Source: Alphaproteobacteria bacterium MarineAlpha11_Bin1 (GTDB lineage: Bacteria; Pseudomonadota; Alphaproteobacteria; MPNO01; UBA830). Taken from it: a stretch of DNA of 64,000 nucleotides. Under the pieces are notes generated by a model. The model was not told where the DNA came from, did not search any database, and saw only the letters and a list, made by a program, of their open reading frames with translations. The stretch is from assembly GCA_002937455.1 (NCBI GenBank), contig PTJZ01000006.1, positions 62,001 through 126,000 of the forward strand. The letters are read 5' to 3'. Both the position numbers and the translations under genes were made by a program. Below are positions 1 to 7,924 of this stretch, one piece after another; position 1 is the first letter of the stretch, and every line of letters begins with the position of its first letter.

Positions 1-95
1 GACGGCTTTCTGGTTACTTACTGGCACGACGTTCCTATTCAGTAGTCGGACGCTCCGAATAACCCGTGAAAAAACGATCCAAGGGCGGAGGGTTA

Positions 96-578
96 CTATT
101 CGTCATTTCCCTCAAACATATGTTGCTGAAGGTAGTTTGGAAGACCGGCCTGATTTATCCTGGTATGCTGCTGTTCAATCCAGTCAATGTGCTCTTCGGT
201 ATCAGTGAGGATGTTTTCAAATATCTCCCGCGAAACGAAGTCCCGGGCTTCTTCGCACGCAGAAATAGCTAATTTTAAACACCCTTGGTTCATTTCTTCG
301 ACCCCGAGATCCGATTTCAGAACCTCGGGCACGTTTTCACCGATCCTAAGCTTGCCAAGGTCTTGGAGGTTTGGGAGGCCGTTTAGCACGAGAATTCGTT
401 CTATCAGATGATCGGCGTGCTTCATTTCCCCAATGGACTCTTCATATACCTTTGCTGCGAGGCGGTTTAATCCCCAATCTTTAAGCATACGCGCATGCAA
501 GAAATACTGATTGATCGCTGTAAGTTCATTTTTCAAAATTACGTTTAATTGCTCGATGACTTTCGGGTCGCCCTTCAT
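96..578 (-). CDS. bfr: Bacterioferritin
   Basis: A 160-residue ferritin-like four-helix protein that oxidises Fe(II) and stores iron as a mineral in a cytoplasmic 24-mer cage. The diiron ferroxidase ligands sit at canonical positions: E18, E51, H54, and later E and H residues in the DTEEHIDWIE segment. Y25 and the haem-binding Met52 (EMKH) are also present, so this is bacterioferritin rather than ferritin. Length equals the family norm of about 158 residues. The start has a very strong ribosome binding site, AAGGAGGG at about 585-592. It is divergent from bfd, its electron-donor partner for iron release, across a 335-bp region carrying iron-box-like sequences, so iron-dependent control is likely. 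Confidence 0.97.
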   Translation of the reverse strand: MKGDPKVIEQLNVILKNELTAINQYFLHARMLKDWGLNRLAAKVYEESIGEMKHADHLIERILVLNGLPNLQDLGKLRIGENVPEVLKSDLGVEEMNQGCLKLAISACEEARDFVSREIFENILTDTEEHIDWIEQQHTRINQAGLPNYLQQHMFEGNDE

Positions 579-690
579 AACAATTCCCTCCTTGGATGAT
601 CCACGCCTCGATCAAATATATAACTCATAAAAGCAAATAAATCTATTAAAAATAAATAAAAAATAAATAAAAGAACAATAAAAATGAATT

Positions 691-774
691 TCATTCTCAC
701 GAATATTGCATCTCATTCTCACGAATATTGCATCTCATTCTCACGAATATTGCATCTCATTCTCATGTGAATGG
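691..774. repeat. 22-bp tandem repeat, three perfect copies plus a partial fourth
   Basis: The unit TCATTCTCACGAATATTGCA plus TC occurs at 691-712, 713-734 and 735-756. A partial copy begins at 757 and diverges after TCATTCTCA. It lies in the bfr-bfd divergent region next to a very AT-rich tract (about 620-690). Each unit contains an ATTCTCA element resembling half of classical iron boxes, and the first junction, TGAATTTCATTCTCA (686-700), fits TGA-N9-TCA, the iron-rhodo-box pattern bound by RirA. The repeats are read directly from the sequence; a regulator-binding role is inference. Confidence 0.9.
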
Positions 775-842
775 AAAAGTATATAGATTCCATTATATTA
801 ACTTCCGGCAAACCGTTTCGGTATGAACTAGCTTGGGTCTGC

Positions 843-872
843 TTGACATAAATGACGGACATAAATGATAAT
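843..872 (+). promoter_or_regulatory. Candidate sigma-70 promoter of bfd
   Basis: A perfect -35 TTGACA (843-848) is followed after 18 bases by GATAAT (867-872), five of six matches to the -10 consensus. Transcription would start near 879-880, about 35 bases before the bfd ATG at 914. Confidence 0.6.
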
Positions 873-885
873 GGTTCTCAGTATC
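867..885 (+). promoter_or_regulatory. Fur-box-like operator overlapping the bfd -10 element
   Basis: GATAATGGTTCTCAGTATC matches 15 of 19 positions of the classical Fur box GATAATGATAATCATTATC. It covers the -10 element of the bfd promoter, the position expected for Fe-Fur repression. That fits bfd, which is needed to release stored iron during starvation. An alphaproteobacterium might use a Fur/Mur, Irr or RirA regulator here. Confidence 0.6.
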
Positions 886-913
886 AAATTGGGTGGGATC
901 CCATTATCTTTTT

Positions 914-1135
914 ATGTATGTCTGTATTTGTAATTCGATAAACGACCGAGAAGTTGAGTCCGCTATCCAGTCTGGAGTGGAAGCGTGGGAGGATGTGCAT
1001 AACGTCTACGGCTGCAAGCCAAAATGTGGTCAGTGCCGGGCGGAAATTGTCGAAGCAATAGTGGACCACCGAATTAAACCTACAGAACAGGGCCTTGACC
1101 GGTTCTCTGCGAAAGTAATAACCGTCGCTGAATAA
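914..1135 (+). CDS. bfd: Bacterioferritin-associated ferredoxin
   Basis: A 73-residue [2Fe-2S] protein of the BFD-like family that passes electrons to bacterioferritin so that stored Fe(III) is reduced and released. The four cluster ligands match the canonical spacing: C4 and C6 (VCIC) and C38 and C41 (KCGQC); C34 is an extra cysteine. I chose the ATG at 914 because the family begins MYVCxC; an in-frame GTG at 893 would add seven unlikely residues. It is divergent from bfr, with a Fur-box-like site over its promoter. Confidence 0.93.
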   Translation: MYVCICNSINDREVESAIQSGVEAWEDVHNVYGCKPKCGQCRAEIVEAIVDHRIKPTEQGLDRFSAKVITVAE

Positions 1136-1383
1136 AGGCATTCATGGGACGACACGATAGATTCGGTTCTAAATTCTCGCAGCCATTTAGGTTTGATGCG
1201 CTAAGGTTGGCTAACTGGTGCCGACGATTTTCTATCAGAATAGAACTTTGAGCGCCGTCGGTACGGAAACGCTATGGGAATCATATTAGGGAAACAGAGT
1301 TTGCCATCACGGCGGTCATACTGGCGGTGAGAGAAGATGATATGACCCGTGAGAAGCGCACTTTGGTCGAGAACGGTTGAAAC

Positions 1384-1767
1384 CTACTTCGACGCTTGCT
1401 TGAGAAAGGCCATGAGATTTTCCATATCTCGCTTTTTTTTAATGCCGGCAAAAGCCATCTTGGTACCCTTAATGAAAGCTCTGGGCTTGGTGAGATACTT
1501 AGCCACGGTCTCCGGACTCCATATCAGCCCGCTCGCGCCAGCCTTTTTCATGGCTCTTGAAAACCTGTATTTAGGGGCTTTACCTGCGGCACGGCCAAAG
1601 AGCCCATGCAGGCTAGGGCCGATACGGTGTTTATTCATTACTAGAGAGTGACACGCCTTGCATTTGTTGAAAACCCTTTTCCCCTTGGCGACATCTGCCG
1701 CGTTGACAGTACCTGCAGCAAGAAGAACAGAAACCGCAGAAATAGCTAAGAATAGAGGTATTTTCAT
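1384..1767 (-). CDS. Periplasmic class I c-type cytochrome
   Basis: A 127-residue small soluble cytochrome c resembling mitochondrial-type and c2/c-550 proteins, carrying electrons in the periplasm. It has a signal peptide (hydrophobic residues 3-19, likely cut after VNA at 21-23) and one haem site, CKACH at 36-40. The sixth ligand is the Met in GTKMAF near residue 100, and IGPSLHGLFGR is the family motif after the haem site. The start at 1767 follows AGGA on the minus strand; an upstream ATG at 1791 would add eight residues before the signal peptide. It stands alone, so its redox partner is not evident. Its lysine-rich surface fits docking to an oxidase or reductase. Confidence 0.9.
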   Translation of the reverse strand: MKIPLFLAISAVSVLLAAGTVNAADVAKGKRVFNKCKACHSLVMNKHRIGPSLHGLFGRAAGKAPKYRFSRAMKKAGASGLIWSPETVAKYLTKPRAFIKGTKMAFAGIKKKRDMENLMAFLKQASK

Positions 1768-2119
1768 TATAAATAGGTCCTGATAGATCATCTTTCCGAT
1801 AAAATGAACTAAGTCTTCCTTATCGTCAGGTCAATTAACATTGCCAATGTAATTTCTACTCGAGGGATAATTAAATTGTAGTTAACAGGTAGATATGATC
1901 GGGAGCGACTGTAAATATTTACTACGATATTGTGACGACAATCACATCACCCAAGATGACCGTTCGAACCATTTTTGTATTTCCACATCGTTTCGAAGGA
2001 TTTCTGAATGGGATTCTTTGGGATGTATGTGTCCACGCAACTTTCCAAAAAAAGTCCAATTATCGGAGAGCCAAACTTACTTCTATAGTTTGATTCCCCC
2101 TGGGACTCTCGCAACCGGA
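1768..2119. other. Intergenic region, no supported gene
   Basis: About 350 bases between the divergent promoter side of the cytochrome gene and the 3' end of dinB. An open frame on the plus strand (1895-2215) has no recognisable domain, is cysteine/serine-rich and runs into dinB antisense, so I do not call it. Confidence 0.6.
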
Positions 2120-3376
2120 TTAAAGGGTCGAGGGCTCACCTTTTCTAATCGCATCGCATCCAAAACGCGCGCGCAAATCGTCAATGGCAAACTCAATCTG
2201 CTTGCGTTTTTGTAAGTCCGGGTCGGCGAGGTCAATGGGGTCGCAATGCTTAGACGATGTAAATTCGGATAATCCAACACCCAGCAGGCGATATGCGGTG
2301 CCATCCGCTTCCTTTTTTAAAAGCGGAGCGGCTGCCGTGAAGATTACATCGGCTAGCTGGGTTGGGTGTGGTAGAGTGCGCGATCGTGTCCGAATAGCGA
2401 ACTTAGCCGTTTTTAATTTTAAGGTAACCGTCTTACCGCCAATCTCTTCTTTTTTTACGCCTTTAGATATCTTCTCGACCTGTTGCCATAGAATACGATT
2501 GAGGTGGTTGACATCAGAAATGTTATTAGCAAACGTCGTCTCGGTTGAGAGGCTCTTACGCCGTACCCCGGCCGAGACCTTTCGGTCGTCCCGCCCGAAA
2601 GCGAGATGGTGTAGGTGTCGGCCAAACTCACCGTAGCGGTGCACGAGTTCTACACTCTCCTGTTTCTGTAGATCACCAATTAAAGTGATACCGTCGCGTT
2701 TCAGCCGCTTCTGCATAACTTGGCCGACACCCCAGATACCGGAGACCGGCTGCTCGGAGAGGAAAGGTACTGTTTCTTTTCGGCCTACCACTGTGAATCC
2801 ATAAGGTTTGTTAAGGCCAGACGCCAGCTTGGCTAAGAACTTGTTATGGCTCAGGCCGACGGTTACCGTAATACCGTGTTTCGATCGGATATCTACCGCC
2901 AGCCGGGCGAGTGTGCTGGCGGGGCTCACACCATGTAAACGTTCCGTACCCGCTAGGTCGAGAAAAGCCTCGTCGATAGAGATTGGTTCTACTAAGGGAG
3001 TGACATTCCGCATCATTTCCCGCACCGCGCGGCCCGCGGCGGTGTACTTCTTTATATCCGGTGGGATAACGACGGCATCCGGACAAGCCCTGAGCGCTCT
3101 AAACATCGGCATCGCGGAATGGATTCCGTATTTTCGAGCAACATAGCAGGCGGCCATCACGACCCCTCGTTTTTGACCGCCAACAATCACCGGTTTATCG
3201 ATCAGTTTGGGGTTATCCCGTTTCTCAATGCTTGCATAGAATGAATCGCAGTCAATATGGGCTGTAGAAAGTGAATTTAGCTCGGCGTGATTAATAACCG
3301 TGTGCTCTCCACCGTTTGAGCATTTTTGGCTAATTCTCGGTCGATCAGTAAGACATATTCGGCAAAGTTCGGGCAT
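2120..3376 (-). CDS. dinB: DNA polymerase IV (Y-family translesion polymerase)
   Basis: About 418 residues from the ATG at 3376. It catalyses error-prone bypass synthesis across damaged template bases. The catalytic carboxylates are D42 (HIDCDSFYASIEKRD) and D135-E136 (SIDEAFLDL); helix-hairpin-helix and little-finger regions follow. It belongs to the alphaproteobacterial form with an N-terminal cysteine-rich extension before the palm: C5-x2-C8 is intact, but the second pair is reduced to a single Cys (C19, KCSNGG), so zinc binding is doubtful. An upstream ATG at 3430 would add 18 residues; neither start has a strong ribosome binding site. Monocistronic here. Confidence 0.95.
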   Translation of the reverse strand: MPELCRICLTDRPRISQKCSNGGEHTVINHAELNSLSTAHIDCDSFYASIEKRDNPKLIDKPVIVGGQKRGVVMAACYVARKYGIHSAMPMFRALRACPDAVVIPPDIKKYTAAGRAVREMMRNVTPLVEPISIDEAFLDLAGTERLHGVSPASTLARLAVDIRSKHGITVTVGLSHNKFLAKLASGLNKPYGFTVVGRKETVPFLSEQPVSGIWGVGQVMQKRLKRDGITLIGDLQKQESVELVHRYGEFGRHLHHLAFGRDDRKVSAGVRRKSLSTETTFANNISDVNHLNRILWQQVEKISKGVKKEEIGGKTVTLKLKTAKFAIRTRSRTLPHPTQLADVIFTAAAPLLKKEADGTAYRLLGVGLSEFTSSKHCDPIDLADPDLQKRKQIEFAIDDLRARFGCDAIRKGEPSTL

Positions 3377-3733
3377 ATTTAAATCTTTAGCAGCTGCGCT
3401 ATTTAGTTCAATCCTTTGTAGCCGGGCCAATTAAACGAATGTGTGTTCCGCCCGAAAATTCTGTATTCCCTTTTTAAATGGGGCCGAGAAAAATTTCCCT
3501 TCGGTCTTGGGCGGCGACTCTACTTGGTATGAATCCTTTTTTCTTATCTATACGAATAAGTCTGAGACGAAGATAAATGTTACCCCGAGCTAGTGCTAAT
3601 GAGGTTTTTACGAATTGCACCCATCAACGGGGAACTATTCAAAACACACTATAACTTCGGCAAAATTGGCCGGATCTACGAGGCGACCTTTTCTGGTTGA
3701 GACTTCTGTCCCAGCTTGCCATACACTAGCCAC
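3377..3733. other. Intergenic region between dinB and the CoA-transferase genes
   Basis: Divergent spacer likely holding the promoters of both flanking genes. The only feature noted is a 33-codon open frame from ATG 3599 to TGA 3700, ending 33 bases before the CoA-transferase start. It has no recognisable domain and may be chance or a leader peptide. Confidence 0.4.
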
Positions 3734-4459
3734 ATGATCGATAAAAGAACCGAAACTCCGAAAGAGGCGGTTTCGTTAATTCAAGATGGTGCAGTAATCC
3801 TGATTAGTGGTTTCGGAGAGTCGGGAAATCCCACCGAGCTTACGCACGCGCTAATTGACCATGGGTCCCGCGAACTCACTATAGTTAATAATAACGCAGG
3901 AAACGGACATGTCGGCCTAGCGGCGCTACTAGAGTGTGGTCTGGTGCGCAAGATGATCTGTTCATTTCCTAGGTCGTCGCATTCGGAAGTCTTCGAAACC
4001 ATGTATCGCGACGGTCGGATCGAGCTCGAGATGGTCCCGCAAGGGACGCTCGCTGAACGTATCCGCGCTGCCGGCGCCGGGATAGGCGGTTTTTATACAC
4101 GGACTACTGTCGGCACACCTCTTGCAGAGGGTAAAGAACGAAGAATCTATAAAGGTGAAGAGTTCGTTCTGGAGGATCCATTGCACGCTGATTTTGCATT
4201 AGTGAAGGCCGATCTCGCTGATCGCTGGGGCAATCTAACCTATCGCCTAGCAGCCCGAAATTTCGGGCCTATCATGTGTACGGCGGCAAAAAACACAATC
4301 GTACAGGCCCGAAAGATTGTCGATCTAGGAGAAATCCCACCAGAACAAGTCGTAACGCCCGGTATCTATGTGGATCAAGTAGTGGAAGTTCCCTATCCGG
4401 TTAGCGAAAGTGAAATGATCCAACGAGATTTCCGCTATCTAGGTCAGGGGAAAAAGTGA
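3734..4459 (+). CDS. 3-oxoacid CoA-transferase, subunit A
   Basis: 241 residues of the class I CoA-transferase alpha subunit, most like PcaI/ScoA types that move CoA from succinyl-CoA to a 3-oxo acid. Family signatures are ISGFGESGNPTEL near residues 22-34, VVNNNAGNG-type (VNNNAGNGHVGLAALL), SFPRSSHSEVF, and GAGIGGFYTRTTVGT. A further signature is DRWGNLTYRLAARNFGP. The start ATG at 3734 gives the usual MIDK N-terminus; a TTG at 3716 is less likely. It overlaps the beta subunit by four bases, so both are made together. Succinyl-CoA:3-oxoadipate or 3-ketoacid activity is plausible; the acid substrate cannot be fixed from sequence. Confidence 0.92.
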   Translation: MIDKRTETPKEAVSLIQDGAVILISGFGESGNPTELTHALIDHGSRELTIVNNNAGNGHVGLAALLECGLVRKMICSFPRSSHSEVFETMYRDGRIELEMVPQGTLAERIRAAGAGIGGFYTRTTVGTPLAEGKERRIYKGEEFVLEDPLHADFALVKADLADRWGNLTYRLAARNFGPIMCTAAKNTIVQARKIVDLGEIPPEQVVTPGIYVDQVVEVPYPVSESEMIQRDFRYLGQGKK

Positions 4460-5133
4460 CACATAGACTTAATCGTAGACAAGTTGCCTGGCGCCTAGCT
4501 CAGGACATAGACAACGGGAGTTATGTTAACCTTGGTATCGGAATGCCTGAGTTGGTTGCGAACTATATTCCTGATGGTCGTGAAATCATTTTTCATAGTG
4601 AAAATGGTATTCTCGGGATGGGGCCGGAACCCAGCGTTGATGAGTTTGATTGCGATCTAATCAATGCGGGCAAAAAACCGGTTACTGTCCTACCCGGTGG
4701 TGCTTTCTTTCATCACGCGGATTCATTCGGCATGATTAGAGGAGGACATATCGATATCTGTATTCTCGGCGCTTTCCAGGTTTCTGCGAGGGGAGACCTT
4801 GCTAACTGGTCTACCGGTGGTCCTCACGCCCTTCCGGCGGTGGGCGGTGCAATGGATCTTGCTTCGGGTGCGCGGAAGGTTTTGGTAATGACAGAACATA
4901 ATACAAGAGGGGGCGATCAAAAGATTGTCGACGAATGTACTTATCCACTGACCGGTATTGGTGTGGTCAATACCGTATATACTGACATTGCTGTGATCGA
5001 TTTCTCCGCCGGACGGGCTGTTGTTCGCGAAAAAGTTCCGGGTCTTTCGTTTGACCAATTACAAGATTATACCGGTGCTGAACTCCTCGGAGCCGAGAAT
5101 TGCCGAGACCTTGCCACTCCTGACTTGGATTAG
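4456..5133 (+). CDS. 3-oxoacid CoA-transferase, subunit B
   Basis: 225 residues; the catalytic beta subunit that pairs with the upstream alpha chain. The active-site glutamate that forms the acyl-CoA intermediate is E49 in SENGILGMGP. Other markers are YVNLGIGMPELVANY, GGAFFHHADSFGMIRGGH and the GDLANW and VGGAMDLASGA motifs. It starts at GTG 4456, overlapping the TGA of subunit A, which implies translational coupling. The next gene (AhpD-like) starts 77 bases downstream and may be cotranscribed. Resembles PcaJ most closely among named members, but no other 3-oxoadipate pathway gene is in this window. Confidence 0.92.
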   Translation: MTHRLNRRQVAWRLAQDIDNGSYVNLGIGMPELVANYIPDGREIIFHSENGILGMGPEPSVDEFDCDLINAGKKPVTVLPGGAFFHHADSFGMIRGGHIDICILGAFQVSARGDLANWSTGGPHALPAVGGAMDLASGARKVLVMTEHNTRGGDQKIVDECTYPLTGIGVVNTVYTDIAVIDFSAGRAVVREKVPGLSFDQLQDYTGAELLGAENCRDLATPDLD

Positions 5134-5210
5134 TCCAAGGCAGTTATGCCTATCCTCGTTGGTCCGTGCCAGAATTTGTTATTGCCAGACGCTATTGAAA
5201 GGAAAAACAG

Positions 5211-5813
5211 ATGGCCCGAGTAAAACCTATACGGCGCGAAGAAGCACCTGAACTGGAGGACGTTTTCAGCCGCGCAGAAAAGGCGCTCGGTTTCGTCCCG
5301 AATAGTTTCCTCGCCATGGGCCGGTCTCCGGATATCCTGCGGGCCTTTACGCGCCTCGCGCGAGAAGTGATCGGCGTATCCGGAAAGGTCCCGCTGCCCT
5401 TGAAGAGAATGGCGGGCTATATGGCAAGCCGCTCCGCAGGCTGCATGTACTGTTCTTCTCATACGGCGGAGTCTGCTAGCGTGGTAGACGGTGTCTCACC
5501 GGAAAAGGTCGCTGCCATCTGGGATTACGAAACAAGTGAACATTTTGATAATGCGGAACGAGCGGTTCTTCGGATGGCTCAGGGCGCTGGGGCGTCGCCA
5601 AACTCTGTATCGGACGAAGATATGGAGGAACTGCATAAATATTTCGATGATGATCAAATTGTCGAGCTGGTTGCCGCGGTCTGTTTGTTCGGCTGGCTCA
5701 ACCGCTGGAACGATACGATGGCGACAGATCTTGAGCCGAGGCCGCTAGAATTCGGACTTTCAAATCTATCCAATAGCGGCTGGGTGCCTGGCAAACACGT
5801 AACAGACGAATGA
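5211..5813 (+). CDS. Carboxymuconolactone decarboxylase / AhpD-like protein
   Basis: 200 residues of the AhpD-like alpha-helical fold. The redox-active motif is SAGCMYCSSHTAE, with C78-x2-C81-x2-H84, typical of alkylhydroperoxidase-like members rather than the true decarboxylase of protocatechuate breakdown. It probably acts as a thiol-dependent peroxidase or reductant in the cytoplasm. The start has a good site, AAAGGAA, a few bases ahead. It follows the CoA-transferase pair and precedes an SDR by three bases, so it sits in a likely catabolic operon. Substrate unknown. Confidence 0.85.
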   Translation: MARVKPIRREEAPELEDVFSRAEKALGFVPNSFLAMGRSPDILRAFTRLAREVIGVSGKVPLPLKRMAGYMASRSAGCMYCSSHTAESASVVDGVSPEKVAAIWDYETSEHFDNAERAVLRMAQGAGASPNSVSDEDMEELHKYFDDDQIVELVAAVCLFGWLNRWNDTMATDLEPRPLEFGLSNLSNSGWVPGKHVTDE

Positions 5814-5816
5814 TAT

Positions 5817-6665
5817 ATGAAACACACTCCTGAAGAGGGACCGCAGGGCCCGGCTGCCTATCCGTGCTTATCTGGTCGATCGATTATCGTCACCGGCGGT
5901 GGGCAGGGCATCGGTCGCCACATGGCTTTGGCTTTGGCAGAGAGGGGGGCCTCGGTAGTTATCACTGTAGCCCGCGATCCAGAATCGCTGAATGAAACAG
6001 TGGCACTTGCGGCGGATTTGGCTGGAGAGGTGGCGCCGTTACAGGCGGATATACGCAACCTAAGCGATTGTGAACGGACTTTAGCGTTTGCGATATCCGA
6101 ATTCGGCAGCGTGCAGGCATTGGTAAACAACGCTGCACGGGGAATTTCTTATGTCCGCGAGACCACAGGTGGTGAGCCAGTACCCTTCTGGGAAACCGAT
6201 CGTTCCCGTTGGGTAGAGACCATGACTACTAACGTTATCGGTACATTTCAAATGAGCGCTATCGCATGCGAATATATGATCGAAAATAATTTCGGTCGGA
6301 TTATCAACGTTTCGACTAGTGATCGGTCAATGACCCGGGAGATGAATTCACCCTACGGCCCGTCGAAGGCCGCCCTAGAGGCGATGAGCGTCGCTTGGGC
6401 CAAAGAGGGCTCAACGAAAGGTGTTACTGTCAACGTACTATTGCCGGGTGGGGCCACTAATACTCGAATGGTGACAGGTGTTACAAAGCGCACCCCGCTT
6501 CCGCCAGACATCATGAACGCGTCAATCTTGTGGCTGTGTTCGGATGCGTCGAAAGACTACACGGGTGGCCGGTACAAGGCGGATGACTGGGATACAAAAC
6601 TTGAACCCGAATGTGCCGCGGCGGGTGCGCGCACAGAATCCCACCAACTTCCTATAATTATGTAG
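5817..6665 (+). CDS. Short-chain dehydrogenase/reductase
   Basis: 282 residues with a Rossmann fold: NAD(P)-binding TGGGQGIG at 26-33, NNAA at 104-107, catalytic Ser in NVSTS (166-168), and Y180-x3-K184 (YGPSK). The C-terminal substrate loop (LLPGGATNTRM) is normal, but the last 40 residues, GGRYKADDWDTKL onward, differ from the common DGG ending. It oxidises or reduces an alcohol/ketone of unknown identity. It lies three bases after the AhpD-like gene. Its 3' end overlaps the converging EamA transporter by eight bases. Confidence 0.88.
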   Translation: MKHTPEEGPQGPAAYPCLSGRSIIVTGGGQGIGRHMALALAERGASVVITVARDPESLNETVALAADLAGEVAPLQADIRNLSDCERTLAFAISEFGSVQALVNNAARGISYVRETTGGEPVPFWETDRSRWVETMTTNVIGTFQMSAIACEYMIENNFGRIINVSTSDRSMTREMNSPYGPSKAALEAMSVAWAKEGSTKGVTVNVLLPGGATNTRMVTGVTKRTPLPPDIMNASILWLCSDASKDYTGGRYKADDWDTKLEPECAAAGARTESHQLPIIM

Positions 6666-7539
6666 TTCCGCGGTCGCAAGTTTCACGGTGCCAAATATAT
6701 AGTCCGCTTCCGATCACAATCGATGCCCCAAGGATCGAATACTCATCCGGCAACTGGTTGAAGACAATGACACTGAGGATTGTCACCCAAACAATCTGAG
6801 TATAGAGAAAAGGCGACAGGGTTGATACTGTCGCGACTTCGAATGCGCGGATCAGCAAATAATGGCCGAACCCAAACAGGGCGCCTGTTGCTACCATAAT
6901 TCCCCAAGCTTGTGCGTCGGGTGCTTTCCAAACGAATGGAGCAATACAAGACATCACGATAACACCCATCGTCGATGTCCAGAAAAGGCTTGTCTTGGTG
7001 TCTTCTGTCCGTCCTGCAATACGGGTCATAATCTGATAAGCGGCATAGCAAACGGCAGTGCCAAGCGGCAGGATCGCCGCCCAATGCATCATACCCATTC
7101 CGGGGCGGATAATCACCAATACACCAAGGAAACCAATGAATATCGCCACCCAGCGACGTGGGCCTACTTTTTCGCCTAGAAAAGTTATCGATAAAGCGGT
7201 GACCAGAAGCGGCGCGGCGAAGTTGATAGCTACAGCATCCGGCATAGAGAGGTAAATCAACGCGGTAAAAAAAGTAATCGTTCCAATCATCAGAGTGATT
7301 GATCGAGCGATATGGAGGAACGGTCGCGAAGTTTTCATCTGGCTAATGATTCCAGACCGGGAAAAGATGGCGAGGAATACGAGCGCATGGAAAACATACC
7401 GTGCCCAAACAACCTGCAGGATGTGATAATCAGCTGCTAATATTTTTACGCAGGCCTCGCCAATTCCAAAAAACGCTACGCCTGAACACAGGAGGAAAAT
7501 TCCAAGGCGTGAGTCCTGTGCTTTAGGATCTACATCCAT
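6658..7539 (-). CDS. EamA-type (DMT superfamily) transporter
   Basis: 293 residues with about ten predicted membrane segments arranged as two EamA repeats. Markers are the conserved first-helix segment GVAFFGIGEACVKILA and the WARYVFHALVFL region, with a second repeat starting near residue 150 (AAILPLGTAVCYAAYQIMTR). Members export metabolites or amino acids at the inner membrane. The start has a GGAG site on the minus strand. Substrate unknown. It converges on the SDR gene and shares its last eight bases with it. Confidence 0.88.
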   Translation of the reverse strand: MDVDPKAQDSRLGIFLLCSGVAFFGIGEACVKILAADYHILQVVWARYVFHALVFLAIFSRSGIISQMKTSRPFLHIARSITLMIGTITFFTALIYLSMPDAVAINFAAPLLVTALSITFLGEKVGPRRWVAIFIGFLGVLVIIRPGMGMMHWAAILPLGTAVCYAAYQIMTRIAGRTEDTKTSLFWTSTMGVIVMSCIAPFVWKAPDAQAWGIMVATGALFGFGHYLLIRAFEVATVSTLSPFLYTQIVWVTILSVIVFNQLPDEYSILGASIVIGSGLYIWHRETCDRGTT

Positions 7540-7573
7540 GGGGAGTCTCCGACGGTAAACACTCTCGTGGGGT

Positions 7574-7897
7574 TTATTGCAGGATCGACATTTCCGTCGG
7601 AGTCATGCGGGTCACCACCATCGCCTCCCGGTTTAGCATTGACGACAGGCGCGGGCTGACATCATTTTTCCAGTAATCACTGTCGTATATTTCAGTATAC
7701 AGCCTCTCACGTTCCGCCTCATTTTCGAATCTGCGAATCCATATGTAAACCGAATCATCATCTTCACCTCGGAAACTCCCGGCGATCACAGCACCTTTGG
7801 ATACCTGAAATGGAATTATTTTCTCCTGCATCATCTTAAGCCAGTTCTCCATCTGCCCTTCGAGGACTGTGTATTGACGTAATTCATAAAATGCCAT
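7574..7897 (-). CDS. NIPSNAP family protein
   Basis: 107 residues of the NIPSNAP / dimeric alpha-beta barrel family. The N-terminus FYELRQYTVLEGQMENWL is the family signature, followed by GSFRGEDDDSVYIWIRRFE and a C-terminal MTPTEMSILQ. Biochemical role is poorly known; bacterial members often sit beside catabolic genes, as here. GGGAG lies about ten bases upstream of the ATG. It is in the same orientation as the EamA gene, 35 bases upstream of it, so the two may be cotranscribed. A possible RidA remnant lies directly upstream. Confidence 0.85.
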   Translation of the reverse strand: MAFYELRQYTVLEGQMENWLKMMQEKIIPFQVSKGAVIAGSFRGEDDDSVYIWIRRFENEAERERLYTEIYDSDYWKNDVSPRLSSMLNREAMVVTRMTPTEMSILQ

Positions 7898-7924
7898 CAG
7901 TCATTTCTCCCTAGTTGATGCTTC

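Noticed and set aside
66..411. Plus-strand frames inside bfr
   Set aside because: They are antisense to a clearly conserved bacterioferritin.
884..1141. Minus-strand frame across bfd
   Set aside because: Antisense of bfd, whose cysteine ligands are fully conserved.
1895..2215. 106-codon plus-strand open frame upstream of and across the dinB end
   Set aside because: No domain, odd composition, and overlap with dinB antisense; treated as chance.
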